Shown: positions 45,465 to 55,758 of the stretch, piece after piece
Position numbering within the stretch: the first letter of the stretch is position 1
Layout of the letters: every line of letters starts with the position of its first letter
Position numbers and translations under genes: made by a program
The notes under the pieces: model-generated
Seen by the model: only the letters and a program-made list of their open reading frames with translations
Databases searched by the model: none
What the model was told of the DNA's origin: nothing
Assembly: GCF_000835495.1 (NCBI RefSeq)
Contig: NW_015622545.1
Coordinates: 4,542,042-4,606,041, forward strand
From: Cladophialophora immunda
Taxonomy: Eukaryota; Ascomycota; Eurotiomycetes; Chaetothyriales; Herpotrichiellaceae
DNA length: 64,000 bases
Reading direction: 5' to 3'

Positions 45465-46478
45465 ATGTCGTTTGCAGAGCGACAAAAGCATCTTCTACGG
45501 ACAGGCGAATTTTCTGACTTTATCCTGACTGTCGATGAAAGAGATTTCAAGATTCATCGCAGTATCGTCTGTCCACAGTCAACTGTGTTGCACCGTCTAT
45601 GTGCTGGCAATTTCAAGGTAAGCATATCATATGACGTGGAACATTAATAATTAACACACGTATAGGAAGGACTCGAAGGTCGCGGGACGCTCCCGGAAGC
45701 AAGTACCGATATTTTCGAGAAAGTCCTAGAGTTCGTCTACACTGGAGAATATGACCCTTCCACGACCGAAGACCAAAATGTAGCCGGCGACGACACTTCA
45801 GCCGGCGATGAGACTGCAGCCGGCGACGACGCTGCAGCCGGCGACGACACTGATAGTGTTAGCAATCAAGGAGCGCCAGAAAGTGACGAAGACGAGACAG
45901 CATCCCTCCGCCAGCAGTCGAAGCAGCTCATGGAACATACTGAGGTTTATCTACTAGCCAAGTACTTAGACATCAGCGAGCTTATGCGACATGCGACAAG
46001 CAGGTTCATAGGCGTTGCCAAGAAAAACTTCAGAGCCGACGCCTTTGTCGAACCGTTTTCTCGAGTTTTCAACCATGGTGGTGACGGTGACAGTGGACTA
46101 AGAGCTCAAATCCTTGAGCTCTGTCTGGAGAACTCTGAGCATCTCCCGCCAGATGGCGAGTTGACCTTGCTGCTCCTACAGCACGAACCCATTGCCTGGA
46201 AGATGTTATCACGGCAGGCTCACGAACACGCATGTCAAGTTGAAGAGCTCGCTAAAACGCAGCTAGCCCTTGAGGAGACTCTACAAACTTCGCAAGACAC
46301 TATTGAGACTCTGGGGCAGAGTGTCGAAGAAATGACACTGGACAGAGACCGCATACTTACATTACTGGAGAAATATGACAGGTGTCGAAATTGCGAAAAG
46401 GACTTTGGCTCATATGTGGACAAGCACGAGCGTGGGATCATGCGGTGTAAGGGTTGTCGATGCCGGCATTATACCTAA
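45465..46478 (+). CDS. BTB/POZ-domain protein with C-terminal coiled coil and Cys motif, 321 residues
   Basis: Exons 45465-45617 and 45666-46478. The BTB domain covers residues about 1-80: TGEFSDFILTVDERDFKIHR, SIVCPQSTVLHRLC, EGRGTLPEASTDIFEKVLEF then VYTGEY. It is interrupted by an acidic insert built from about four copies of an 18-bp unit (AGDDTSAGDETAAGDDAAAG), and continues with YLLAKYLDISELMRHATSRF. Residues about 230-285 form a coiled coil. The end has CRNCEKDF and MRCKGCRCRHY, a possible small zinc site. BTB proteins often bring partners to Cullin-3 ubiquitin ligases, but the partner is unknown here. It is an isolated gene inside repeat-rich DNA, and its codon use shows no mutation damage. 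Confidence 0.8.
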
Positions 46479-48149
46479 CTCTATGACTGTATCATTGCGC
46501 GATCCAGCCCGGGAATGTCGATCTTGCACAATATACTGTGAAACAACGCGATGAACTCCTACCTACTTCTTTAGCGAGTGTTTGAATAGAGTCCGCCCAG
46601 ACTCTCAATGGTAACTCGAAAATCCATCATTAGAAATAGGAGTGAAGTAACAATTTCAGGACATTCTTACAGTAAGTTTATCTAGACTGAAAATTTCTCT
46701 TTTCCGTCTTACTTGACCTTTGTGCCACTTTATGAAGGAAAGTCAGTATTCCTACCTATTGCGATCCGTCACATTCTTTTCGGCGAATAATTCGCGGGGG
46801 AATAGCACCCTTCTTCTCGACCAGCGCGTATAGTAGGAAGCTCTTGAAGTTCATACAATATGATGCGAGACTATCCATATATATTTTCGTCACCTATTCC
46901 GAGTAGATGTTCGCATATAGTAGCAACCATTATTCTATAGGGTAACCTATAACCCCAACGCTATGCAAAGACTTTCGATTTATCTATATTTTTTGGCATT
47001 AATCGATAGATCTCCTCGCCCTCATCACGTCTATATTGTAATGGGAAAGGTTTAGAGAGGACCTGAGATGCAAGGTGGGCGAGTAAGGTGATTGGTCAAC
47101 TTTTAGCTATACATTGTACAGGTAAACGTTACCACTCTCTAATTGGTCAGTTCGAGGGTACCACTTTAGCTTAGTAGTCTTTTCTTTTATTATTCGCCTA
47201 GGTAGACAGAAAAACAACAAGATAATCAATCAACTACTTGACAAGATGTGAACGCGCCTATTACCTACCGCCGTACGAGTTAGCGCCTATAGCTAGAAGC
47301 CTCGCCCCAGTTCATTAGTGCCTCCAATAAGAACCTAATACTTAATAGGAAAAATGCTTACGTATGAGCGTCTCTTTACGAGCGGTAGAAGAAGATCAAA
47401 ACTAAAGAAGAAGAAACGATAACATAACCACGATGAACGACTGGACTAACGGAACTGAAGAATTACTTACTTACCTACCTACCTAACTGAATCTGGAGAA
47501 CGCTAGCTATATATGTAGAACCGCTACGTAGGGTATACCTTAGGGATTACTAGCTAAGTAAGTCTGTCCCGCTGTACAGGACGGGTTACGTTAGCTGTTT
47601 ATGGAGACCGCTACTCGGGGTGCCCTTTAGAACTACTGGCTATGTATGTTTACTACTACTATATAGGGTGGAAAACTAACGACTTTACGACTATTTAGAT
47701 TATATAGAAGAACTAAGGAAGAGATATATCCCTCGAGGGATAGGGAAAGCGTTTGACCCTAAAAACCCCTAGCTAAGGAGCTCAGGGGAAGCTAATAAAA
47801 CGTAGAACTGTTTAAGGAATAGCGATAACGGATAGGAAGGCTAAGCTTACGGAGGCGGGTAAAGTTAGAGCGCTATCGCCGGGAAGTGAAGCTATAGTAT
47901 CAATGGAAATTACTAGTAGAGATAAGGAACGAGAAGGGTAAGGGACTTAACGAAGGAGAGGAGAGAAGTTACGAAGATATAACTAATAAAACCGATAAAA
48001 ATACTGAAAAACGTATATAAAAACATAAAAATAACGAAATGTTATCCGCGAGAGGCTTAAATAGTAAAGGAAAGCTAGGATTATTAATAATGTTAAGCGT
48101 TAGCTTATAAGATCTATTAACGCCGGATTCTATAGTGTAGCCGCTATAC
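46479..48149. other. Repeat debris, possible degenerate LTR of the older element
   Basis: 1.67 kb, AT-rich, no intact frame. A segment from about 47037 (TGTAATGGGAAAGG) to about 47243 (ending CTTGACA) has the TG...CA form and size of an LTR and lies upstream of a decayed gag, but I could not find its partner on the other side. The rest is heavily mutated sequence rich in TA dinucleotides. Confidence 0.35.
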
Positions 48150-49104
48150 ATCCCTCCTTCTATAATATTAATAAGATAAATGCCCTAGAGTTCGGATAGA
48201 AGTGATAATCTTCTATATTTCAATAGAAAGAATATAACTTCTTTCTTTGAGGAGTTTAAAGAGCTATACGAATATAACTAAGTAATAGTAAGCGGAGAAC
48301 GTATTCGTAGGTCTATTCGCTTTATATTAAAGGTAGAGAAGGAGCATTATAAAGAGCTTATCGAGTTTAATATAATAGATTAGGAGAAGTTTAAAGAGAA
48401 GGTCTTAGATAAATATAAAGACCGGGATAAAATGTAGCGGATATTAAGTATTTAATATCTTTAGGTACTCACGAAGTATCAGTAAGAAAAGTCCTAGAGT
48501 CTAGAACTATATCTCTATCAATTCCGTAAGGCTATAACTCACTTAATTTAGACCGGGGCTAAGATAAATTATGCGTACTATCGGCTCCTTCTATCCGGAT
48601 TACTAAAGGCCTATATAGATAAGATTCGGAAGAAACAAAACTTAATGGATCGAAAACTAGAGAATTCGAACTTCCAGAAATACTAGGAATAAGTAAAGGA
48701 GCTATAGGATACTGATAATAAGACGAAGAAATTCATATAAGGGGTGCTTAATAAGGAATTCTAAGAGCTAGTGTACGAGAGGGAGACTTAACCTTTAACC
48801 GCTCGAAAGGAAGACCCTAGGGAGTAACGCTGCCGGGATGACTATATGGACATAATAAAGATAGATAGGAATACTTCGTCGTCTTTAGTAAATCGACTAC
48901 TTACTCCGAAAAATAGTGACTAATTAGTGAAAGAATTAACTCGTCTAATAGGAGCGTTAATACTACTAGTCTAGGCACGAGACGCTATTACTTTAGAATT
49001 CATAAGTTAGCTGATTAAAGCACTAAAAGGGGTGCCTTAAGAAGTAATCTAGCCCTCGCGCGGTTAGTTAGCTTAAGATCGTTTAGTTCGGTTTAGAGAG
49101 AAAC
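48150..49104 (+). mobile_element. Old RIP-degraded Ty3/gypsy element, left part (gag region)
   Basis: Translated with stops, the segment reads as a gag-like protein of fungal gypsy elements (FFEEFKELYE, ERIRRSIRFIL, KFKEKVLDKYKDRDKM). In-frame TAA/TAG codons stand where Gln or Trp codons are expected. Sequence is AT-rich. It is interrupted at 49104 by the younger element and resumes at 55759 (the GAAAC sequence is duplicated there). Confidence 0.7.
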
Positions 49105-49300
49105 TGTTAGGGATCCCTCCCCAAACACAACAAACCGGCCAAGCATGGGCGCCAAGGTTACATAACATATCAGGGGCGCATACTGCGCGCACCCTACTCA
49201 AACCCTCTTCAAGGCTTTGAGTCTCTGTATATAGGGCTAGAGCTATCAGTACTAGGCGTTATCGCTTCTATCAACCTGTCTATCCACCGCTTCCCTTATA
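49105..49300 (+). repeat. 5' LTR of the younger chromovirus
   Basis: 196 bp. It begins TG; the terminal CA is mutated to TA. It carries AAGGCTTTGAG at 49211-49221, the exact complement of 11 bases just downstream of the LTR. Confidence 0.9.
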
Positions 49301-49303
49301 ATT

Positions 49304-49314
49304 CTCAAAGCCTT
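49304..49314 (+). other. Candidate self-priming primer-binding site
   Basis: CTCAAAGCCTT lies three bases after the 5' LTR and is perfectly complementary to AAGGCTTTGAG inside the LTR (49211-49221). The match is exactly 11 bases. Tf1/sushi-type retrotransposons prime reverse transcription with the first 11 bases of their own RNA in this way. I see no tRNA-type TGG start here. Confidence 0.65.
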
Positions 49315-49343
49315 CACCTAGATACGGTTTAACGGAAGCGATA

Positions 49344-50453
49344 ATGGCTCCCTCAACCCGTAGCCAGTAGTTAGGGGTTGGTGAGCATAGTGGGAACGTA
49401 CCCGCGACGGCTACGCCTAGCGGGGACGAAATACTCTCAAGCACCGAACCTGCGCAGGAGGGCAGGGAGACATTCGAAGAGCGTTATGAGCGCATTCGAG
49501 CCCTAGTCGTTGCCAAAAGGCACCAGGAGAACCGCGAGAGGGAATTAGAGGCTATGGAACTCGAACTCGCGGGAGAGACTCCTAGGAATCCAGTGCGCAT
49601 CGAAGGGGCCGCGTACCCCTCTCATAAGCGAAACGCATCCAGCGACGTCCACGGACACTCCTCAACGAGGCTGAAAATGGCCGAGCCCCCTACCTTCTCA
49701 GGCAAAAACATTAAAGAGTTGCAAACATTCGAGATCGAGTGGTCGATTCGAAACAAGGCTGATGGGCCTTTCACACCCTCTGAGTGGGTGGAACGTATCC
49801 AGAAAGTAGCCACCTACCTGAAGGGTACGGCCGCGATCTCATGGGTGCGACACAAGGATCCAATCAATACTTGGGACGAGTTTATCGCTTTTTGCAAGGG
49901 TATCATCTTAGACCCTACGAATCGTATGTCAAACGCACTCTTATCGCTGGCCTTTAAGAAGCAGGGCGATAACCAGGGAGCGCGAGCATTCCTGGACGAA
50001 GTGGAGGCGCTGGAAAGGGATATTCCTGAGCTATCGGCAGAAGAGCGAGACGCGTGGTTTCTTCTCAACCGTTTACGCCCCGATATACGTACGGAGGTCA
50101 TGCGCGAGAATAAGGAGATCCGTAGCCGAGAGCAGGTCCTCGCGGCAGCACAAAGGCAAGAGGAGCTCTCGCGCCAGAAGACGAGGCAAGAGAGGTCGGA
50201 ACGATCTTACACCCCAGGGCGTAGGTCGTCCGGCACCCCAACGCATACGAAGCGGACCACTGAGCACCGCGTATCGACGGAGGGCCACCAACGGGAGAAG
50301 AAAGACACTACCGAAGAGACCACTTCTAGCATTATATGCTACAAGTGTGGTAGGCCTGGACATAAGGCCTATCAATGCCACCGCAATAGGCGCAGCGAAA
50401 AACAGCGCGATAAGGACACTACCTCGACTCAACAGGATAAGTCAAAAAACTAG
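49344..50453 (+). pseudogene. gag of the younger chromovirus (one premature stop)
   Basis: The frame starts at ATG 49344 and carries a TAG at codon 9 (49368-49370), directly after a CAG. The next usable ATG in frame is 49554. The product is the capsid/nucleocapsid precursor: a gag core (PPTFSGKNIKELQTFEIEWS, YLKGTAAISWVRH) followed by a CX2CX4HX4C zinc knuckle, CYKCGRPGHKAYQC, near the end. It ends at TAG 50451-50453, immediately after A-AAA-AAC. Upstream of codon 60 it is acidic and charged. Confidence 0.8.
50444..50450 (+). promoter_or_regulatory. Candidate -1 ribosomal frameshift heptamer A AAA AAC
   Basis: Bases 50444-50450 read AAAAAAC, in the gag frame A AAA AAC, followed at once by the gag TAG. 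The pol frame is exactly one base back (-1) and is open upstream and downstream of this point. This matches the X XXY YYZ rule for -1 slippage. No downstream structure was checked. Confidence 0.6.
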
Positions 50454-53400
50454 AACCTAGTGCTATAAATGCGTCTATAGCACTAGGAGTTCCTGAAGAG
50501 AAAGTACGTAGATCTCGAGTACTCAACATTATTGCACATATAACTACACCGGGTGGGAAGCGCACCCTCAACGTACTTGTTAACTCCGGAGCGGAAGAGA
50601 ACTTCGTGTCATAAAGAGTGATAGTAGACGAAGGGCTCAAGCTAGGGGGCCAACTGACCTTGGCGCGGAGCGTCGATAGTCATACCTTAAGGGTATATGG
50701 AATACATTCCCTTAAGGTGGAGGCGCAAGATACGCGGGGAGCATACGCTTCGTGTACGATGAACTTCATCGCGACTGATATCCAAAGATATGATATAATC
50801 CTAGGATATCCCTGGCTAGAGAAGGTCAATCCCTGTATCAATTGGGCTGACAAAGAGTGGTTTATCCGTGAACAAGAGCCAGTAGTCGAGGAAGTGAGTA
50901 TAGAGGAAATCCTTAGAGAACCGGAGCTATATATGCTCTACCTAGTGCCATCACCTCTTATAGAGGACGCACCCGGAACGGAGTACCTTCTGATGGTAGA
51001 CGTCAGCGAACGTCGGATCCCCGAAGAATACGAGGATTATGAGGACGTCTTCTCAGAAGAGAAATCTCGCGAAGCACTGCCGGAGCACCTAAAGGTGAGG
51101 CACTTCATACCCATAGAGGAGGGGAAGAGCATCCCCTTCGGAGCCATCTACCCTATGAGCGCGAGGGAGTTGGAGGTATTACGAGATTATATTCATGAGG
51201 CTCGGGCAAAACGCTGGATTCAAAAGAGTGAGTCGCCAGCGGGGTCAGGGGTCTTGTTCGCACCTAAAAAGGATGGGAAACTCCGCCTTTGCGTAGACTA
51301 CCGTCCCCTAAACAAGATCACGATCAAGAACCGGCGGCCCTTGCCCCTTATACATGAGATCCTGGATAGGCTTACTCGGGCGCGAGTATTCACGAAACTC
51401 GACCTACGAGACGCCTACCACCGCATAGCAGTAGCGGAGGAGGATAGATGGAAGACGGCGTTTCGTACCCGATACGGACACTTCGAGTACCTAGTTATGC
51501 CCTTCGGCCTGACGAACGCCCCAGCAACCTTCCAGGATTATATCGACGAAGTCTTAGGTCCGCTAGTCGACGTGATTTGCATTGCGTATATGGATGATAT
51601 CCTCATCTATAGCGAAGACCCCGAAGAGCATACGAACCACGTCCGTTCCGTATTACAAAAGCTACGGATAGGGAAGCTCTTCGTCAACCTTAATAAGTGC
51701 GAATTCCGCACCGTAGAGGTCAGCTTTCTAGGCTATCGTATGGGAGTGAATAGGTTAGGGGTTAAATAATGGAGAGTCCAGGTAATCCTAGAATAGCCTA
51801 TCCCTACCTCTTTCCGAGATATATAGGTCCTTATAGGATTCACGAACTTCTACCGTAGGTTCATACCACTCTACTCCGCCGTTACAGCACTGATTACCAA
51901 CCTCCTCAAAGGGATGCAAAAGGGGAGGAAGATAGGACCTTTTAAGTAGACTCAGGAAGTAGACGATGCGTTACTCCTACTAAAGGACCTCTTTACGCAT
52001 ACGCCACTCCTTGCCCATTTCGACGCTCGCTTGCCATCGAGAGTCGAGACGGACGCCTCGGTAGAAGCCGCAGGGGGCGTTCTCTCACAGTTACACGAAG
52101 CGGAGGGTGAACATACCCGGCCCGTATGGAAGCCAGTGGCCTTCTTCTCGAAGAAGTTCTCGAAGGAACAGAGAAACTATACAACGGGGGACCAAGAGAT
52201 GTTAGCGATCATCATGGCGTTTAAGGAGTGGAGGCACTACCTCGAAGCCCCCGTTACACCTACGCTTGTGCTCACAGACCACGAGACGTTACAGTCCTTT
52301 ATGTTAAGGAAGGAACTGAATCCAAGGCAAGTTCGCTGGGCAGAATACCTAGCAGCCTTCGACTTTACAATCCAGTATCGAAAGGGTAAAGAAAACCCTG
52401 CGGACGGCCTGTCTAGGCGTCCAGATTTGATGACTACCGCGGAACCTCGAGGGAACCCTCTACGCGAACTGATTTTGAAGCGTATGGCAGACGTGCCACA
52501 AGAGGACCCGTTACAGGGAGGGGACACACCGCAGGCAGTGGAAATAGGGATGTTTATGGCTACAATCGGGGCCTTGACTCGTAGCCAAGTCAAGAGACCT
52601 CAAGACCCTACGAAGAGCGAGTACTACACCCTGGCTCCGCGTGAAGGGGGAGTATACGTCCCCCCTCCGCCGGACCTACGCGCAAAGGGTGAAGGGAGTA
52701 CTCCAGGAGCTGCAGAAGACACGGCCCACGGTCAACTACCACAAGGAGTGACCGAGCAATTACGGGCGCTGCAGGCAGAGGACGAATGGTGCAGAGACCG
52801 CAGGTGGGAGGTACCAGATGCAACACCACCACATGGGTCTCGGAGGAGGGGCTGGTCCGTCGACAGTACGAACCTAGTACGCTACCAAAACGCCGCGTAT
52901 GTACCTCACGATCCCCGTATCAAGGCAGAGATCCTGCGCGTCAATCACGACGACCCATGGCAGGGGGGACACTTTGGTAACCGGCGGACCGCGGAGGTGA
53001 TACGTAGGTTCTACTGGTGGTCAACGTTACAGAAGGACGTACAGGACTACGTCCGCTCATGCATCATATGCCAGAGAATGAAAGCACCAAGGCACAAGCC
53101 GTATGGTCTACTGGAACCACTACCGCAGCCTGAGAGACCCTGGCAGGATATCTCCATGGACTTCATCGTGGGCTTGCCACCGTCAAAACACAGGGGAAGA
53201 GTATACGACGCGATACTGAACGTGGTCGACCGATACTCGAAGATGGTCAGATATATCCCCTGCACTGGGTCAACAGATGCCCCAGAGATGGCAGAGCTAC
53301 TAGTCGACGAGATCTTTGCAAAGTACGGAGTGCCTCGCTCCATTGTGAGCGACAGAGGCACCACCTTCACTGCAGAATACTGGGGGAGCATATGCTACCA

Positions 53401-54241
53401 CCTTGCGATTCGCAGACGCTTCTCCACCGCATACCACCCGCAGACAGACGGGCAGACGGAGAGGATGAACCAAACACTGGAAGTATACATCCGGTGCTAC
53501 ACCAACTACGAACAGGACGATTGGGCAGCCCTCCTAGCCAGCGCTGAGTTTGCCTGCAACAATGCAGTGAATGTCAGCATAGGAAAGGCGCCGTTCGAAG
53601 TTGTCTACACCTTCACACCTACGATGCGGATCAACACCGCACCCCCAGAGGAAGGCACTCACAGTGAAAACGCACGGCGAGACGTAACGGCAATGGCCGA
53701 GTCTCAGCAGCGTAGCGAAGATACCTGGAAGTCCAGTCAAGAGAGCGCCGCGAGGCATTACAATAAGGGACGGAAGGATATGGCGTTCGCAGTGGGGGAC
53801 AAGGTGTTCCTCTCTGCGAAGCATATACGCACCCGCCGTGTTAGCCCTAAGCTCTCAGACCGCTTTATCGGCCTATTCAAGGTACTGGAGAGGTTTAGTG
53901 CGAATGCCTATAGGCTAGAGTTACCAGTAAAATATGGGCGCTTACATCATACCTTCCATATATCCTTACTAGAACCGTACCACCAGAGAGAGGGCAGAGT
54001 CACTCCGGAGCCTCTGGATATCGAGGGCGAAGAGGAATGGGAGGTGGAACGCATACTGGACGTAGTCAAGACAAAGGCAGGCAAGGAGAGATTCCTGGTC
54101 CGCTGGAAAGGCTACGGCGAGGAAGGCGACACCTGGGAACCCATCGAGCATCTCACACACGCGAGCGAAGCACTGGAAGAATTCACAAGGAAAAAAGTAT
54201 CATTGGCGGCCAAGCCGCAGCGCACACAGGGCGCAGGTTAA
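50450..54241 (+). pseudogene. pol of the younger chromovirus (protease-RT-RNase H-integrase-chromodomain)
   Basis: One frame over 1,263 codons with five stops (50612, 51767, 51794, 51824, 51947), all explained by CAA/CAG to TAA/TAG or TGG to TAG. Protease near 50570-50620 has VNSGA where the family has a catalytic Asp (GAC to AAC at 50582). Reverse transcriptase keeps AYMDDILIYS (about 51580-51610). RNase H starts with ETDASVEAAGGVL. Integrase has the HHCC zinc region (CIICQR) and the D,D,E residues in ISMDFIVGLP, IVSDRGTTFTAEYWG and TDGQTERMNQTLE. The C-terminal chromodomain (WEVERILD, FLVRWKGYGEEGDTWEP) would bind modified histone H3 and guide insertion to heterochromatin. Confidence 0.9.
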
Positions 54242-54587
54242 GCGCACAAGGCGCACAGATGCCACACAGGCGAGACAGAGCCACCACCACAACCCCTTGC
54301 AGACGCGCACGAAGCGCAAGCATATCGGGGCAGAAACGCACCCGCAGCGCAGACAAACCACCTTACCCTTAGGCCATAGCATTATTACTAGTAACATCAG
54401 GATAGTCAGGGTCTCCATTAGGCCAGTCGCGGTATGGGGTGACGTTAGACACTTGGATATGATCGGGCTAGGTTAGTAGGATGATTCCACCCTGAGAAGA
54501 AAATTAGCCATACGTTTCGCATACGCTTCGGGTACGTACACGTTGAGCGTTAACCTTGGCAATAGTGCGAGTTACATGGACCAGTAT

Positions 54588-55203
54588 TTATATGGTTGCC
54601 TCAGCCGTAGTGGCCGGGGCCGCCTCCGCCGACGCGGCGGCCTTCCCCTTGCGGGGGGTGGCTGGGACGTCGCCGGCGTGAGGGAGGAGCTCGGCGGTCA
54701 CCTTGCCAGATGTACTCATGGCCTTGGACACGGCCTCGGAGGCCTGGCGCAGATTGGGATCTGCGTAGGCGGTCAGTAGGGGGAGCGCACACAAAGCGTA
54801 GGCGAAGCGTAGGAAAAACGTATAGGACCGGGGGGGTTAATCTTCATCACGAGATAACTAATTATCGATAAGCTCGTCAACAATCCTCCAGCAGTTAACA
54901 GGGACCTGGAAAAAATTAGAGTGCGTTTCGCATACGTTTCGGGTACGCTTACCGTGCGACAATCGGCATGACCGGCCTGGCAGCGGGTGCACTTGACGGA
55001 ACCGGGGTTGACAGAACAGACGGCAGCATCAGCGTCGACACCCAGGGCGCGGACACAACGTTGACAAAACTCATGGCGGCGCTGGTACGTTGTGGTGAAC
55101 AACGGGCGCGGAGGCAGCACGTGGGCTAAACGCAGGGTTAGCGTACCCGCTGCGCTTGCAGAAGTGGGGCAGAGTACTCACCGGGGCGTGACTTAGGAGG
55201 CAT
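54588..55203 (-). pseudogene. Antisense spliced small gene inside the chromovirus 3' region
   Basis: Minus-strand exons 55203-55182, 55125-54953, 54905-54842, 54760-54588 join in frame (GTGAGT...TAG, GTAAGC...CAG, third intron donor AT instead of GT, acceptor CAG) to 144 codons with a normal stop. The product would be a small Cys-rich protein: EFCQRCVRALGVDADAAVC, then VKCTRCQAGHADCRTVPVNC, and a Lys/Ala-rich tail (TPRKGKAAASAEAAPAT). The Cys spacing resembles short zinc-binding proteins annotated in several fungal genomes. A TAG in exon 3 and the GT-to-AT donor are G-to-A/C-to-T changes, so the gene was probably functional before mutation. It lies opposite the element's transcript, between pol and the polypurine tract. 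Confidence 0.6.
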
Positions 55204-55546
55204 CTTGAGTTGAACAAGCCTTACAGGCGCAGAGCAGGCGAAACGGACACAAAACGGATGGAGAGCGCATATGCGGCGTACACGAGACGCAGATCCGAAG
55301 ATGAAGAAGAGAAAACAAAACAAAAGAGGAAGAGGAAGAGAGATTTATGGGAAAAGTTTCGGTGATTAGGCGCTAGTCCAGATTAGGACCTCCAATAAAA
55401 CAAACACTAAAATAATGGAAGGTGTCTTAGCGCGGCGTATGTAGCACTCACGAGGTGCACCAGATTCACATACGAGACCCGCCAAGACTGACTGTACGTT
55501 GTTCCTGGCGGCCAACGAATACCCAGCGCTTGAGGGCAAGCGCCCT

Positions 55547-55558
55547 AGGGGGAGGGGG
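55547..55558 (+). other. Polypurine tract before the 3' LTR
   Basis: agggggaggggg ends four bases before the 3' LTR, the expected place for the plus-strand primer of an LTR retrotransposon. Confidence 0.7.
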
Positions 55559-55562
55559 TAGT

Positions 55563-55758
55563 TATTAGGGATCCCTCCCTAAACATAACAAACCGGCTAA
55601 GTATAGGCGCCAAGGTTACACAACATATTAGGGGTGTATACTGCGCGCACCCTACTCAAACCCTCTTCAAGGCTTTGAGTCTCTATATATAGGGCTAGAG
55701 CTATCAGTACTAGGCGTTATCGCTTCTATCAACCTGTCTATCCACCGCTTCCCTTACA
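55563..55758 (+). repeat. 3' LTR of the younger chromovirus
   Basis: 196 bp. It begins TA (TG mutated) and ends CA. It carries more C-to-T and G-to-A changes than the 5' copy. GAAAC follows at once as the target duplication. Confidence 0.9.

Larger units (their letters stand above)
49105..55758 (+). mobile_element. Younger Ty3/gypsy chromovirus, near full length, inserted in the older element
   Basis: Order: 5' LTR (49105-49300), primer site (49304-49314), gag (49344-50453), pol with protease, reverse transcriptase, RNase H, integrase and chromodomain (50450-54241), a long 3' region with an antisense spliced gene, polypurine tract (about 55547-55558), and 3' LTR (55563-55758). The 5-bp duplication GAAAC occurs at 49100-49104 and 55759-55763. 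The two LTRs differ at 12 of 196 positions, all transitions. Six in-frame stops in gag and pol sit at Gln or Trp positions. The copy is recent but slightly mutated by a RIP-like process and can no longer make full proteins. Confidence 0.92.
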
